64,000 nt of DNA from Aquiluna sp. (GTDB lineage: Bacteria; Actinomycetota; Actinomycetes; Actinomycetales; Microbacteriaceae), in assembly GCA_028822985.1 (NCBI GenBank), contig JAPKCK010000004.1:1-64000 (forward strand). The letters are read 5' to 3'. Under the pieces are notes generated by a model. The model saw only the letters and a program-made list of their open reading frames with translations, had not been told where the DNA came from and searched no databases. Of the stretch, positions 1 to 9,913 are shown one piece after another (position 1 is the stretch's first letter; each line of letters begins with the position of its first letter). Position numbers and translations under genes: made by a program.

Positions 1-76
1 GTGCGCTTGGAGGGACTCGAACCCCCAACCTTCTGATCCGTAGTCAGATGCTCTATCCGTTGAGCCACAAGCGCTG
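1..76 (-). tRNA. tRNA-Arg(ACG)
   Basis: Minus-strand cloverleaf; TTCGA T-loop motif (gactcgaaccccc on +); anticodon arm TCTGA-CTACGGA-TCAGA gives ACG. Ends approximate. Confidence 0.9.
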
Positions 77-206
77 GTAAGTTCCAAAGTCTAACTTATT
101 TTGGGGAAGAAAAACATAGGCGTCTGAGTTCCATCGTTGATAGACGTAGAAGTAATAGCCCCACCTTTCTAACTTTGTCACCCTTACATAAGGAGCCACT
201 GGTTCT

Positions 207-797
207 ATGAAATTTCTTGGATTACTGCTAGTTGCTGGCCTTCTAACTGGCTGTGCATCCGTCGACGCACGCGACTCTAATGCGAGCAACCAAAGCCAAC
301 CAGTCGAGGTTGCTACTGAGTCACCGTCTGAGGTTCCGGAAGAGTCAGCGACTGAGCTCGATGGCGAAGAAGCCGACGCTTCAATGGTGGAACCAGAAAA
401 TGAGCCGGAGGAAAGCGCTTCGGCTACCACTCAGTCTGTGAAGCCATCCGCGACCAAAGCTCCGCCGGCATCCCAAAAAGCTGAGCCGGTTGACCCTCAA
501 GCCCCAAAACAAACCCAAGAACCGGCCCCTAGCCCAGAGCCGGAGCCGGAGCCAGTCGAATCCAAGTATTCAATGGCGAACATAGCAAAGAACGACTCGA
601 CCTCAAGTTGCTGGGCTGCTATTTCGGGCAAGGCTTATAACCTAACCGATTGGATCTCAAAGCATCCTGGCGGTGCTGGGGCAATTGTGAGCATTTGCGG
701 TACGGATGCCACATCCGTTTTTCAGGGTAAGCATGGGGGGCAGTCAGGTCCTGCCTCGTCACTTTCTGCCTATCTACTGGGCGATATCGACAGCTAA
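207..797 (+). CDS. Secreted lipoprotein with C-terminal cytochrome b5-like heme-binding domain
   Basis: Signal peptide with lipobox LLTGC, long Pro/Glu/Ser-rich linker, then SMANIAKNDSTSSCWAAISGKAYNLTDWISKHPGGAGAIVSICGTDAT, with the HPGG motif typical of cytochrome b5. Confidence 0.8.
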   Translation: MKFLGLLLVAGLLTGCASVDARDSNASNQSQPVEVATESPSEVPEESATELDGEEADASMVEPENEPEESASATTQSVKPSATKAPPASQKAEPVDPQAPKQTQEPAPSPEPEPEPVESKYSMANIAKNDSTSSCWAAISGKAYNLTDWISKHPGGAGAIVSICGTDATSVFQGKHGGQSGPASSLSAYLLGDIDS

Positions 798-867
798 TTC
801 GTCTGTTGATTAGATAACCGCGCCAAGAATTACTTCAGGATTCGCCCCGCACAGTTTTTGTCAGGGC

Positions 868-904
868 ATGCAGAAAGCCCCGATGTAAACACCGGGGCTT
901 TCTG
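868..904 (+). terminator. Rho-independent terminator after the cytochrome b5-like gene
   Basis: cagaaagccccgatgtaaacaccggggctttctg hairpin. Confidence 0.75.
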
Positions 905-1030
905 GTCTAGCAACCTATAGAAGGTTCGGTACTGTCTCGGCTACGGCTGTTGGTGAGAAGCCCCACTTTTCAGCAATTTCGCCAATAGCTTGAAGGCCTG
1001 ACTTGGCGCCAGCACGATGCCAAAAGTAAA

Positions 1031-1063
1031 AACCCACAACCCAGCGAACTGGGTTGTGGGTTA
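1031..1063 (-). terminator. Terminator downstream of tRNA-Ser(GCT)
   Basis: aacccacaacccagcgaactgggttgtgggtt perfect stem, T-run on the minus strand. Confidence 0.75.
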
Positions 1064-1067
1064 GAGC

Positions 1068-1157
1068 GGAGACGGAGGGATTCGAACCCTCGAGGGGATT
1101 TTGGTCCCCTACCCACTTAGCAGGCGGGCGCACTAGACCGGGCTATGCGACGTCTCC
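1068..1157 (-). tRNA. tRNA-Ser(GCT)
   Basis: Class II tRNA with long variable arm; anticodon loop CTGCTAA on minus strand; GGAGACG/CGTCTCC acceptor stem. Confidence 0.92.
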
Positions 1158-1211
1158 ATTTGCTAGCAAAGCCTACAAGATACTGGTCACTATCCCAAAC
1201 TTGAGGTCGGG

Positions 1212-2459
1212 CTAGTTAGAGCAGCTAGTTGTTGCGGCGTTGGTTCCCTTTACCCAGCTTGGTAGATCAGCAGTTGCTGTTTCATCAACTGGCTGCTCGG
1301 TGCCGTCCGGGTTCGTGGTCGGAGTTGGGTTTTGAGTTGCAGATGGAGTTGCAGTGGCCGTTGCCGAACCTTCAGCAATCACTGCACCAGTGCCTGGATT
1401 GGCCTCTGCTAATACAAGTGGTTTATCGCTTGCTATTAGGTCAAAGAGCTCCTGAGCGCGCTCGGGAGATGCTGCAACCCTGCCTGCATATTCGCCTTCT
1501 AGGTCATAGACCGGAAGCTGAATAAAAGTAATTTTGTCTAGGTCGACGTTGTTGACCTGCCTGGCAAGCCCGTAGATCACTCCAAGGTCAGTCAAGCTAT
1601 TGGAGAGCGTCATATTGGAAAGAGCGGCTGTTCCAAGCTGAAACATTTTAAACGGGTTAACCAGTGCGCCTTCGTCTTTCAGTTTTCTCATCAGTGAGGT
1701 CAGAAAAACCTGCTGGTTTGAAATCCGGGATAAATCAGAACCATCACCGACACCGTGACGGGTTCGAAGGAAAGCTAGGGCCTCATCACCGATCAGCGTG
1801 TGATCGCCTGCCTCTAGATAAAGATCCGTATAGCTGTCATCGATTGTGTTCGCGACGCAAACATCAACCCCACCAATTGCTTGGCTCATTGCAATTACAC
1901 CCTTGAAATCAATCATGGCCAAGTAGGGAATCGCGACCCCGGTTAGCTCCTGCACAGCAAGAAGTGTGCAGGCAGGGCCCCCTTTAGTCATGGTGGCATT
2001 TATCTGAGTAAAGTCCTTGGCCGGGAAAACTTCTCCGCTTTTTGGATCTGGGCACTCTGGAACCGAGACCATTAGGTCTCTCGGGATACTCATGGCAACA
2101 GCGTTTTTACGGTCTTGGGAAATGTGAACCAAAATTATGACGTCCGCGAGCGCCGATCCAACTGGCCCGTAGGAAGTTGAGCCCTGATCGACCCTGGTAT
2201 CAGAGCCAATCACAAGCATATTGATCGGACCGTTTATGTCCGCTGGAGTTGGAAGATCGAAGCTACTGCCATCTGTTGAATAAACCTCAATGCCCGAAGC
2301 ACTTAGTTGACCGGTTATGTAGAAATAACCGCCAGCTACCGTTGCCACTGTTCCCGAAAGCAGGGCAATCAATACCCAGACAATAGCCTTTAGCCAGCCA
2401 CGGCGTTTAGGTGTTGAGTCTTCTAGGAACTCGTATTCGGAATCAGTCACTTGGGTCAT
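1212..2459 (-). CDS. LytR-CpsA-Psr (LCP) family cell-envelope protein
   Basis: N-terminal TM helix; LVIGSDTR, SIPRDLMV, RTRHGVGDGSDLSRISNQQVFL motifs. Confidence 0.88.
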   Translation of the reverse strand: MTQVTDSEYEFLEDSTPKRRGWLKAIVWVLIALLSGTVATVAGGYFYITGQLSASGIEVYSTDGSSFDLPTPADINGPINMLVIGSDTRVDQGSTSYGPVGSALADVIILVHISQDRKNAVAMSIPRDLMVSVPECPDPKSGEVFPAKDFTQINATMTKGGPACTLLAVQELTGVAIPYLAMIDFKGVIAMSQAIGGVDVCVANTIDDSYTDLYLEAGDHTLIGDEALAFLRTRHGVGDGSDLSRISNQQVFLTSLMRKLKDEGALVNPFKMFQLGTAALSNMTLSNSLTDLGVIYGLARQVNNVDLDKITFIQLPVYDLEGEYAGRVAASPERAQELFDLIASDKPLVLAEANPGTGAVIAEGSATATATPSATQNPTPTTNPDGTEQPVDETATADLPSWVKGTNAATTSCSN

Positions 2460-2577
2460 TTCCAGAGGGTCTTATTTACAGTTTAGAGAATACTCGCATC
2501 GGGGTGATGCTCGCCGGGATTCCAATCAAATTCACATCTCGCCTCCTGTCCGGTTACCCTCTGATTGCCGGGGGAAA

Positions 2578-2618
2578 CAAAAAAGCCAGCTTCAACAAGA
2601 GTTGAGACTGGCTTCTAA
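2578..2618 (-). terminator. Terminator downstream of tRNA-Ser(TGA)
   Basis: aaaaaagccagcttcaac...gttgagactggctt stem, T-run on the minus strand. Confidence 0.65.
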
Positions 2619-2629
2619 GCTTCGATGGC

Positions 2630-2713
2630 GGAGGCCGTGGGATTCGAACCCACGAGACATTTCTGCCCACTGGTTTTCAAGACCAGCTCCATCGGCCGCT
2701 CGGACAGGCCTCC
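2630..2713 (-). tRNA. tRNA-Ser(TGA)
   Basis: Class II tRNA; anticodon loop CTTGAAA on minus strand; GGAGGCC acceptor stem. Confidence 0.92.
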
Positions 2714-2730
2714 GCGGAAAAGTTTAGCGG

Positions 2731-3561
2731 TTATTGAATAAACTCAAGTCCCTCAAGTGACATCAGCACCTGAGCGACACCGTCTTCAGTAACGGAGGCG
2801 GTAACGGCACTGGCTGCAAGTTTTACCTCTTCCGGCGCCTGACCCATTGCAAAAGCATGGCCGCCGAGACTCTGAGCCCACTGGAACATTTCAATGTCGT
2901 TCCTGCCATCGCCAATAACAGCTACGCGATTAGAGGTGTGGTTGTAGTGATCTCTTAGTTGGTTTAGGGCGTGACCTTTGTCAATACCCTTTGGGGCAAT
3001 GTCTAGCCAAGCCGTGTAGCCAATGGCGTAGCTCACAGACTGCAAACCAACCTCATCCATGATTTTTAGAAACTGATCAACATCGTGATCCGGTGACAAT
3101 ACAACGACTCGGCTCACTGGGTGGTGAAGTAGCTCCTCTAGGGGCGTTTCGACGTTCTGGTCTCCAAGCGCATAGCTTGGGAAGGGTTTATTAAACCGAT
3201 AACCACCGTCTAGGTCCTCAACAGCAAAGTGCGCATTAGGAACAGTTTCGATGAGCCTTGCAAGCACGTCTGCCGGGTCAAAGGTCTTTATGTCATGAAT
3301 TGAAAAGCCCTTGGGGTGAGCACCGTCCAGCTTGATAGTCACTGCGCCGTTCGAACAAACCGCGTGCCCTGTGTCGATACCAAGTTGCCTGATAACCGGG
3401 TAGGCGTTTGATGCGGCTCTGCCGGTTGCAACAAAAACGTGGTGACCCAAATCACGAACTCGGTTTATTTGAGCAAGCACGTTCTCGGAGAGGTGGCCAT
3501 CGTCGTGAACCAAGGTGCCGTCTATGTCGATGCCGATCAACCATTTGTTATCTTCAAACAT
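2731..3561 (-). CDS. HAD-superfamily (Cof-type) hydrolase
   Basis: GIDIDGTLVHDDG and VIGDGRNDIEMF motifs. Confidence 0.88.
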   Translation of the reverse strand: MFEDNKWLIGIDIDGTLVHDDGHLSENVLAQINRVRDLGHHVFVATGRAASNAYPVIRQLGIDTGHAVCSNGAVTIKLDGAHPKGFSIHDIKTFDPADVLARLIETVPNAHFAVEDLDGGYRFNKPFPSYALGDQNVETPLEELLHHPVSRVVVLSPDHDVDQFLKIMDEVGLQSVSYAIGYTAWLDIAPKGIDKGHALNQLRDHYNHTSNRVAVIGDGRNDIEMFQWAQSLGGHAFAMGQAPEEVKLAASAVTASVTEDGVAQVLMSLEGLEFIQ

Positions 3562-4827
3562 TTAGTTCTTTAGCCCAATCTTGTCGACGCCACCGAGGTA
3601 CCCACGAAGCGCAGCTGGTATCAAAACTGATCCATCCGCCTGCTGGTGGTTCTCCAGAATTGCAACCAGCCATCTGGTGGTTGCAAGGGTGCCGTTTAGG
3701 GTAGCTGCGACAGCCGGTTTGCCATCTTGATCGCGGTAGCGAGTGTTTAGTCTTCTGGCTTGATAGGTCGTGCAGTTCGAGGTTGAAGTCAATTCACGGT
3801 AACCGCCTTGGGTTGGAACCCATGCCTCGATGTCGTACTTCCTTGCTGCACTTGAACCGAGATCTCCGGCTGCCACGTCAATAATCCGATAGGGCAATTC
3901 ACACTTCTGAAGCATCTGCTCTTGCCACTCAAGTAACTTGGCATGCTCGGCTTCAGCATCCTCGGGTCTGCAGTATGAGAACATTTCAAGCTTGTTGAAC
4001 TGGTGAACCCGAAGAATGCCTCGGGTGTCCTTGCCGTGGCTGCCGGCTTCCCTGCGATAGCAGGTTGACCAACCGGCATAGCGCATTGGGGTTGTTAGAT
4101 CATCAAGGATCTCTCCGCTGTGATAACCGGCGAGTGCGACCTCGCTCGTGCCGGTTAGATACAAATCATCGGCGGGAAGGTAATAAACCTCGGCGGAATG
4201 CTCCCCCAAAAAGCCAGTGCCCTGCATGATCTCGGGCTTTACCAGAGTCGGAGTTATCAAAGCGGTGAAGCCAGCTTCGCTGGCTTGATCAAGCGCGAGT
4301 TGCATGAGAGCAAGTTCTAGCCTTGCTCCAAGGCCTTTCAGAAAATAGAACCTAGAGCCAGAAACCTTGGCGCCGCGCTCGATGTCTATGACATCTAATG
4401 ATTCACCCAGAAAAACGTGGTCCTTAGGTTCAAAAGAAAACTCAGGCTTCTTACCGACCTCTTTGAGAACCACAAAGTTTTCTTCGGATCCGGCTGGTAC
4501 TCCCTCAAGAACGACATTCTCGATTTTGTGAAGAACTGCCATCAGCTCTTGGTCGGCAAGGTTCGCCTCACCCTCAAGTCTTTTTACATCGCTAGACATC
4601 TCTTGAGCCTGAGCAACTAGCTCTGCCTTTTCTTCCTTGGGGGCCTGAGCAACCAGCTTGCCGTGGACATTCTGCTTTGCTCTCATAGTTTCGAACTGCT
4701 GAAGTGCAATTTTTTTCTGTTCCGCAAGTTTCACAGCCAAATCAACGAGTGCCTCGTCCGCGCCGCGGGCAGCCTGAGAGTCCCTAATTGCCTGAGGGTT
4801 TTCTCGAAGTAAGTTGATCTCAATCAC
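3562..4827 (-). CDS. serS: Seryl-tRNA synthetase
   Basis: Class II aaRS motifs: [29 protein letters not shown] and [18 protein letters not shown]. Confidence 0.96.
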   Translation of the reverse strand: MIEINLLRENPQAIRDSQAARGADEALVDLAVKLAEQKKIALQQFETMRAKQNVHGKLVAQAPKEEKAELVAQAQEMSSDVKRLEGEANLADQELMAVLHKIENVVLEGVPAGSEENFVVLKEVGKKPEFSFEPKDHVFLGESLDVIDIERGAKVSGSRFYFLKGLGARLELALMQLALDQASEAGFTALITPTLVKPEIMQGTGFLGEHSAEVYYLPADDLYLTGTSEVALAGYHSGEILDDLTTPMRYAGWSTCYRREAGSHGKDTRGILRVHQFNKLEMFSYCRPEDAEAEHAKLLEWQEQMLQKCELPYRIIDVAAGDLGSSAARKYDIEAWVPTQGGYRELTSTSNCTTYQARRLNTRYRDQDGKPAVAATLNGTLATTRWLVAILENHQQADGSVLIPAALRGYLGGVDKIGLKN

Positions 4828-4865
4828 GGGGTCAAGCCTACCTGCTAGCTAAGCGTTGCTTGGGA

Positions 4866-5795
4866 TTAGCGGCTGTCCCGAAGCTTTTGGAGCCAGGTTT
4901 GGGCCGACTGGTAGTCCGGGTTTGCATTATTACCGAGGTGAACAGAGTCAGAGTGGTCCGCTCTTGGATAAGAACCTAAAAAAACAACCTTGGGGCTAAA
5001 CCTATGTAGGCCCATCAAGGCCTCACCGATTGCCTCGTCATCCAAGTGACCCTCAACATCGATGTTGAAGCGATACCTGCCGAAGCGATCGCCAACTGGC
5101 CGGGACTCAATTCTTGAAAGGTTAATGCCCCTAGCCGCGAACTGCTCAAGCATTTCCAGTAGCCCACCGGGACGATCATCCGGCAGCTCAACCACGACGC
5201 TGGTTTTGTCCTGGCCGGTCTTTGCTGGAGGCGTTCCAGCTTTACCGATTTCGTAGAACCTGGTCTGAGCGTCTTGGTTCTCGCCGATGTCGCTCGCGAC
5301 AATCACCAGGCCGTAAATTTCCGCAGCACCAGTGGCTGCAATTACGGCGTGAGCCATCGAGCCGTTTGCCAGCGACCTAGCGGCAGCTGCGGTTGATGCT
5401 GCAGGTATGTGGGTGTGAGACTCGAGGTTTTTACTTAGCCACTTCCTGGACTGGGCGTAGGCAACCGGGTGGGTAAGTATCTCTTGAATGTCTGCGATTA
5501 CGGTTCCCGGCCTAGCCATAAGGTCAAATTTCACAGGTACCAGATATTCACCGTAGATCTGAGCGCCCGCAATTGTTGCAAGAGCATCGCTGGTGGCACT
5601 GACGCCTCCCTCTAGTGAGTTCTCAATTGGCGCTACTGCTCGATCCGCTAATCCAGACAAAACAGCGTCAATCGCCTCGGTAACACTCGCCATCGGAACC
5701 AGTTCAGCACTGGCTGCCCCAGGCAGCATCTTTGCCGCCATCTCGGTGAATGTTCCGGCTGGTCCCAGGTATGCAATCTTGTTGTCTTTAGACAT
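4866..5795 (-). CDS. pheA: Prephenate dehydratase
   Basis: AYLGPAGTFTEMAA, PIENSLEGGVSATSDAL, and ACT-domain ESRPVGDRFGRYRFNIDVEGH. Confidence 0.94.
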   Translation of the reverse strand: MSKDNKIAYLGPAGTFTEMAAKMLPGAASAELVPMASVTEAIDAVLSGLADRAVAPIENSLEGGVSATSDALATIAGAQIYGEYLVPVKFDLMARPGTVIADIQEILTHPVAYAQSRKWLSKNLESHTHIPAASTAAAARSLANGSMAHAVIAATGAAEIYGLVIVASDIGENQDAQTRFYEIGKAGTPPAKTGQDKTSVVVELPDDRPGGLLEMLEQFAARGINLSRIESRPVGDRFGRYRFNIDVEGHLDDEAIGEALMGLHRFSPKVVFLGSYPRADHSDSVHLGNNANPDYQSAQTWLQKLRDSR

Positions 5796-5846
5796 GCTTC
5801 AAGATTAGGGCAGGCGAGAAACCCCGGATGGCAATACGATGCGTTT

Positions 5847-6245
5847 ATGCATAAAAGAGGAGATGTCCAAAGACTGCGCGGCGTGCTGCGATTGGGCGCC
5901 TTAGTCTTTGCAATTAGTTCGCTGGTGCTGTTCATTGCACCGCGTGTATTCACCGATCTTCTTGGAATGCCCGGTTCTTTGAACCTCGATTGGTCGATGC
6001 AGCTATCTGGTGTGACAATACTCACCCTCGGGGGTTTGATGTTTGTGATCGCTCAGGCAGGAAGCACCAATGGTGTCTTATGGGCTGCCAGGGTCATGAT
6101 GGTTGGTGCTTTTGGATTAGGCGTCATGACGCTACTGATTCCTACCGGCGTTACTTGGTTCGTAATTCTCTACGCGCTAATAGGTTTTGGTTTTTCAGCT
6201 GCCTACCTGGTGTTCCTAACAAGGCGTAACCCCCAGATTGATTGA
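5847..6245 (+). CDS. Small integral membrane protein, unknown function
   Basis: 132 aa with about four hydrophobic segments between minus-strand neighbours. Confidence 0.65.
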   Translation: MHKRGDVQRLRGVLRLGALVFAISSLVLFIAPRVFTDLLGMPGSLNLDWSMQLSGVTILTLGGLMFVIAQAGSTNGVLWAARVMMVGAFGLGVMTLLIPTGVTWFVILYALIGFGFSAAYLVFLTRRNPQID

Positions 6246-6248
6246 GCT

Positions 6249-7088
6249 TCAATCGATCTTGGATTCAACAACTTCCTCAAGGTAAAATTCAGCAGCTGGC
6301 AAAGACCAGAACTCTTCGAGTGTATGTATTCCGTTTTTGGAATACTCAGCCGCTAACTCTTCGCCCACGAATCGCAGGTGCCAAGGTTCGTAGCTGTAGC
6401 CGGTGATAGCTGTAGTTTCTTCTTCATAGCGAACAATGAAACCGAAGCGCCAGGAGTTGGCGGCTACCCACTTACCTCCAGCGGTTTCACCAAAGCAGGT
6501 CATTATTGCGCAGCCTTGAGCCGGTACAGAAACATCTACAGCCAGGCCAGTTTGGTGTTCCGAGTGACCGGCCTTTGCGCTCCTCACAAGAGCACCCGCC
6601 AAACCGTACTGACGAGTCTTTGATTCAAAGAGTTCAACTTGATAGTCATAGGTTCGATAGGCAGAGTTCACAAACAACTGACCGTAGCCCTCGGCATGCA
6701 TTTGCTTCGCCATCAAAACAAGCGCATTGGCAGCCGAAGGCGCCAATACTAACTGTCTCGAGTTGTCCAAGGACTTACTCGAAGGCATGACAGTAAGACT
6801 CGAAGGTGCGAAGTCGATCGGGTCTAGTGCCCGCAGTTTATTCACAACCACCAAAGGCTGGTTAGCCGAGCCAATGGTGAGCCGCGGATAGATGTAATCG
6901 GCTAGCCCTGGAGTTGGGGGCACAAGGCCCTGGGCAGTATTAATTGTGATTTGTTCGTTAACCATTTCAAGCCCTGGGCTTGCAGTGCTGACCGACTGAA
7001 CCAGTAAGCCAACGCCCAGAATTGATAAAAGAACCGGAGGCCCAAAAATAAATAGAGGGCTCCGTTTCAGAGGCGTAGACTTAAACAT
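6249..7088 (-). CDS. M15-family D-alanyl-D-alanine carboxypeptidase (VanY-like), secreted
   Basis: SAYRTYDYQVELFE, SEHQTGLAVDVS and EPWHLRFVG motifs; N-terminal hydrophobic signal. Confidence 0.9.
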   Translation of the reverse strand: MFKSTPLKRSPLFIFGPPVLLSILGVGLLVQSVSTASPGLEMVNEQITINTAQGLVPPTPGLADYIYPRLTIGSANQPLVVVNKLRALDPIDFAPSSLTVMPSSKSLDNSRQLVLAPSAANALVLMAKQMHAEGYGQLFVNSAYRTYDYQVELFESKTRQYGLAGALVRSAKAGHSEHQTGLAVDVSVPAQGCAIMTCFGETAGGKWVAANSWRFGFIVRYEEETTAITGYSYEPWHLRFVGEELAAEYSKNGIHTLEEFWSLPAAEFYLEEVVESKID

Positions 7089-7115
7089 CTCTAAACCCTA
7101 AATCCAGGAGACTAA

Positions 7116-8798
7116 TTGGCCACGAACACCTCTCGGGATGCCGCAAAAAAGGCAGCTCAAGCTGGCACCATGACTCCTAAGCAAATTTGGATAGTTCTCA
7201 TCGGGCTCATGTCCGGAATGTTTCTGGCAGCCCTTGACCAATCTGTGGTCGGAGCCGCTATGCGGACGATCGCCGATGACCTCTCCGGTCTTTCGCTTCA
7301 AGCTTGGGCAACCACGGCCTACCTAATAACCGCAACTGTCTCGACCCCTATCTACGGCAAACTCGGAGACATCTTTGGTCGAAGGCCCCTGTTCATGATT
7401 GCGATCGTAATCTTCATAGTTGGTTCGGTGACCTCGGGCTTTGCAACCTCCATGGCTGAACTGGCTGCTTTCCGAGCGCTGCAAGGCATGGGTGCTGGAG
7501 GGCTGTTCTCACTGGCCTTCACAATTGTTGCCGACATTGTTCCTCCGAAGGAAAGAGCGAAATACCAGGGCTTGTTCCTGGCGGTCTTCGGCACTTCGTC
7601 TGTAATGGGCCCGGTTGTCGGTGGCGCACTAGCAGGAGCCGGTGAGATTCTATTTATTGATGGCTGGCGCTGGATTTTCCTGATGAACATTCCAATTGGT
7701 GCAGTCTCGCTATTTATGGTGGTTACGTTTCTACACATCCCGAATAACCCAAGACCTCAAAAAATTGACTGGTGGGGTGCAGTGACCATCGTGTTGGCCG
7801 TCGTCCCGTTCTTGCTGATCGCAGAGCAGGGTCGCGAGTGGGGTTGGTCCAGCCCAATGGCTATAGCAATGTATGTCACCGGAGTGTTTGGAATTGTCAG
7901 CTTCATAATGATCGAAAAAAAGATGGGTTCTGCCGCACTAATCCCTCTTTCTCTATTCAAAGAACCAACCTTCGCAAGAACCCAGATTCTCGGTTTCATT
8001 CTTGGTGTCGGGATGTTTGGCGGAATGATTGTGCTGCCCTTGATAATTCAGGTTGTCTACGGGGCCAGCCCAACCGAGGCCGGCTTTTTGATGCTGCCAA
8101 TGGTTGCCGGAATGATGACCGCAACTATTACCTCCGGGCGCATTACCTCTAAAACCGGTAAGTATCGAATCTTCTTCAACACCGGAACCGGTGTGTTGTT
8201 CTTGGGGTACCTATTCATGCTTTTGATGATGGATGCTTCAACCCCAATTTGGGTCATCTCAATCGGAATGGTGATGATCGGGCTCGGCTTCGGCCAGCTA
8301 ATGCAGACCACAATGATTGCGAGCCAGAATTCAGTTGCTGCAAGAGACATTGGTGTCGCTACTAGTTCCGCCACTTTCTTCAGGCAGATGGGTGGCACCT
8401 TCGGTGTTGCGGTGTTTATGTCGATCCTGTTTGGTCAGGTAGGAGACAAAATAACCACTGCCTTCCGGCGCACAGACGTTCGTGAGGGAATCGCTAGTGC
8501 CACTAGTGACCCACGGGTATTAGCCGACCCAGACAACGATGCGATTATCGAAATACTCCAGAGTGGACCATCGGGTGCAAGTGAGATAACGCTCGATTCC
8601 TCCTTCTTGATTGGCGCGGATGACAGGCTGACACTGCCCTTCAGAATCGGCTTTGTTGAGTCATCGCTAACCGTATTTTTGGTTGCGATCTTCTTCGTCG
8701 GAGCAGCCTTTGTAATTAGCTGGTTTATCAAGGAGATACCACTCCGAGAAAAAAGTGCCTCGCAAGAAGTTGCAGATGCGGCGAACTCCGCCAAGTAG
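7116..8798 (+). CDS. MFS transporter, DHA2 (EmrB/QacA-like) drug:H+ antiporter
   Basis: AALDQSVVGAAMRTIADDL, GKLGDIFGRRPLF and 14-TM pattern; TTG start after AGGAG. Confidence 0.88.
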   Translation: MATNTSRDAAKKAAQAGTMTPKQIWIVLIGLMSGMFLAALDQSVVGAAMRTIADDLSGLSLQAWATTAYLITATVSTPIYGKLGDIFGRRPLFMIAIVIFIVGSVTSGFATSMAELAAFRALQGMGAGGLFSLAFTIVADIVPPKERAKYQGLFLAVFGTSSVMGPVVGGALAGAGEILFIDGWRWIFLMNIPIGAVSLFMVVTFLHIPNNPRPQKIDWWGAVTIVLAVVPFLLIAEQGREWGWSSPMAIAMYVTGVFGIVSFIMIEKKMGSAALIPLSLFKEPTFARTQILGFILGVGMFGGMIVLPLIIQVVYGASPTEAGFLMLPMVAGMMTATITSGRITSKTGKYRIFFNTGTGVLFLGYLFMLLMMDASTPIWVISIGMVMIGLGFGQLMQTTMIASQNSVAARDIGVATSSATFFRQMGGTFGVAVFMSILFGQVGDKITTAFRRTDVREGIASATSDPRVLADPDNDAIIEILQSGPSGASEITLDSSFLIGADDRLTLPFRIGFVESSLTVFLVAIFFVGAAFVISWFIKEIPLREKSASQEVADAANSAK

Positions 8799-8824
8799 TT
8801 TTATCGGTTAGGCTTTTCTTGCAA

Positions 8825-8917
8825 CACCACGGGAGTTCGGTAAACCGGACTGAGAGGAAGACTAGAAATAGAGTCTTCGACCGTCAAACCTGATCTGGGT
8901 AATGCCAGCGTAGGTAG
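8825..8917 (+). promoter_or_regulatory. TPP (THI-element) riboswitch
   Basis: ACCACGGGAGT...GGACTGAGAGG...GACCGTCAAACCTGATCTGGGTAATGCCAGCGTAGGTAG matches the canonical thi-box core, upstream of a thiamine-type transporter. Confidence 0.95.
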
Positions 8918-8959
8918 AGACCTCTAACCCGTGCCTACTCATAACCAAAAGGCACGAAA

Positions 8960-9913
8960 ATGAAAAAACTAGCAATATTGGCAATCAGCGCTTTGGCCCT
9001 AACCGGTTGTAGCGCTCAAGACATAACACTGGTTCGCCTAGCAGCCCACGACTCTTTTGTCATTAGCGACGAACTTGTGGCCGAGTTCGAAAGCGAAACC
9101 GGATACGAACTAGAGATAATCAGGCTCGGTGACACCGGGTCACTAACAAACCAACTAGTGCTAACTACCAACGCGCCTGTTGCAGACGCGTTCTTCGGCA
9201 TTGATAACACCTTCGCTGGAGTGGCTACCGACAACAACATTGTTGACGGTGAAATGCAAGCAATCGACTACTCGGATGTTTGCTTCAACTATGACCTTGA
9301 CTGGTTTGCCGAGAGTTCAATTGCCCCTCCGACTTCCTGGCGTGAACTAGGTCAAGAGCAATACAAAAGTCTTGTCGTTGTGACCAACCCAAACTTCTCT
9401 TCTCCAGGGCTAGCATTTCTGGCAACCACACACGCCGGCTTTGACACCAGCGCTGAGGTCTTTGCCTACTGGCGCTCACTAAGAGACAACGATCTCAAGG
9501 TGGCTGGTAGCTGGGAAGATGCTTACTTCGTTGACTTCACCAGATACGGCGGTGACCGCCCTATTGTCCTGAGCTACGCATCATCACCCTCGGCCGAAGT
9601 AAAGGAAGACGGCACCCCGGGGTCAGCTGCACTTAGAACCGAATGCTTCAGGCAGATTGAATACGCCGGTGTCCTAAACAATGCCGACAACAACCCTGGC
9701 GCCAAGGCAATTGTCGATTTCCTGCTTGGCGATAGCTTCCAGGCTTCGGTTCCGGAAAACATGTATGTCTATCCAATTAACGAAGCCATCGAGGTTCCAG
9801 AGGCTTGGGCAAAGTTTGCTCAGCCTGCAGATAGCTTGCTGGGTGAAGGCTTAGACATAAATGCAAATCGTGACCAGTGGTTGACCGATTGGTCGGACGT
9901 ATTTGACAACTAA
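8960..9913 (+). CDS. thiB: Thiamine ABC transporter substrate-binding lipoprotein
   Basis: Lipobox ALTGC; HDSFVISDELVAEFESETGYELEI and GDTGSLTNQLVLTTNAPVADAFFGIDNT typical of TbpA/ThiB; behind a TPP riboswitch. Confidence 0.9.
   Translation: MKKLAILAISALALTGCSAQDITLVRLAAHDSFVISDELVAEFESETGYELEIIRLGDTGSLTNQLVLTTNAPVADAFFGIDNTFAGVATDNNIVDGEMQAIDYSDVCFNYDLDWFAESSIAPPTSWRELGQEQYKSLVVVTNPNFSSPGLAFLATTHAGFDTSAEVFAYWRSLRDNDLKVAGSWEDAYFVDFTRYGGDRPIVLSYASSPSAEVKEDGTPGSAALRTECFRQIEYAGVLNNADNNPGAKAIVDFLLGDSFQASVPENMYVYPINEAIEVPEAWAKFAQPADSLLGEGLDINANRDQWLTDWSDVFDN

Noticed and set aside
53-430. 125-aa minus-strand ORF at the left edge
   Set aside because: Overlaps tRNA-Arg and is antisense to the cytochrome b5-like lipoprotein; Ser-rich composition mirrors the linker.
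7352-8794. Long minus-strand ORFs opposite the MFS transporter (7352-7738, 8057-8398, 8435-8794)
   Set aside because: Antisense shadows of a clearly coding plus-strand gene; low-complexity translations with no recognisable family.
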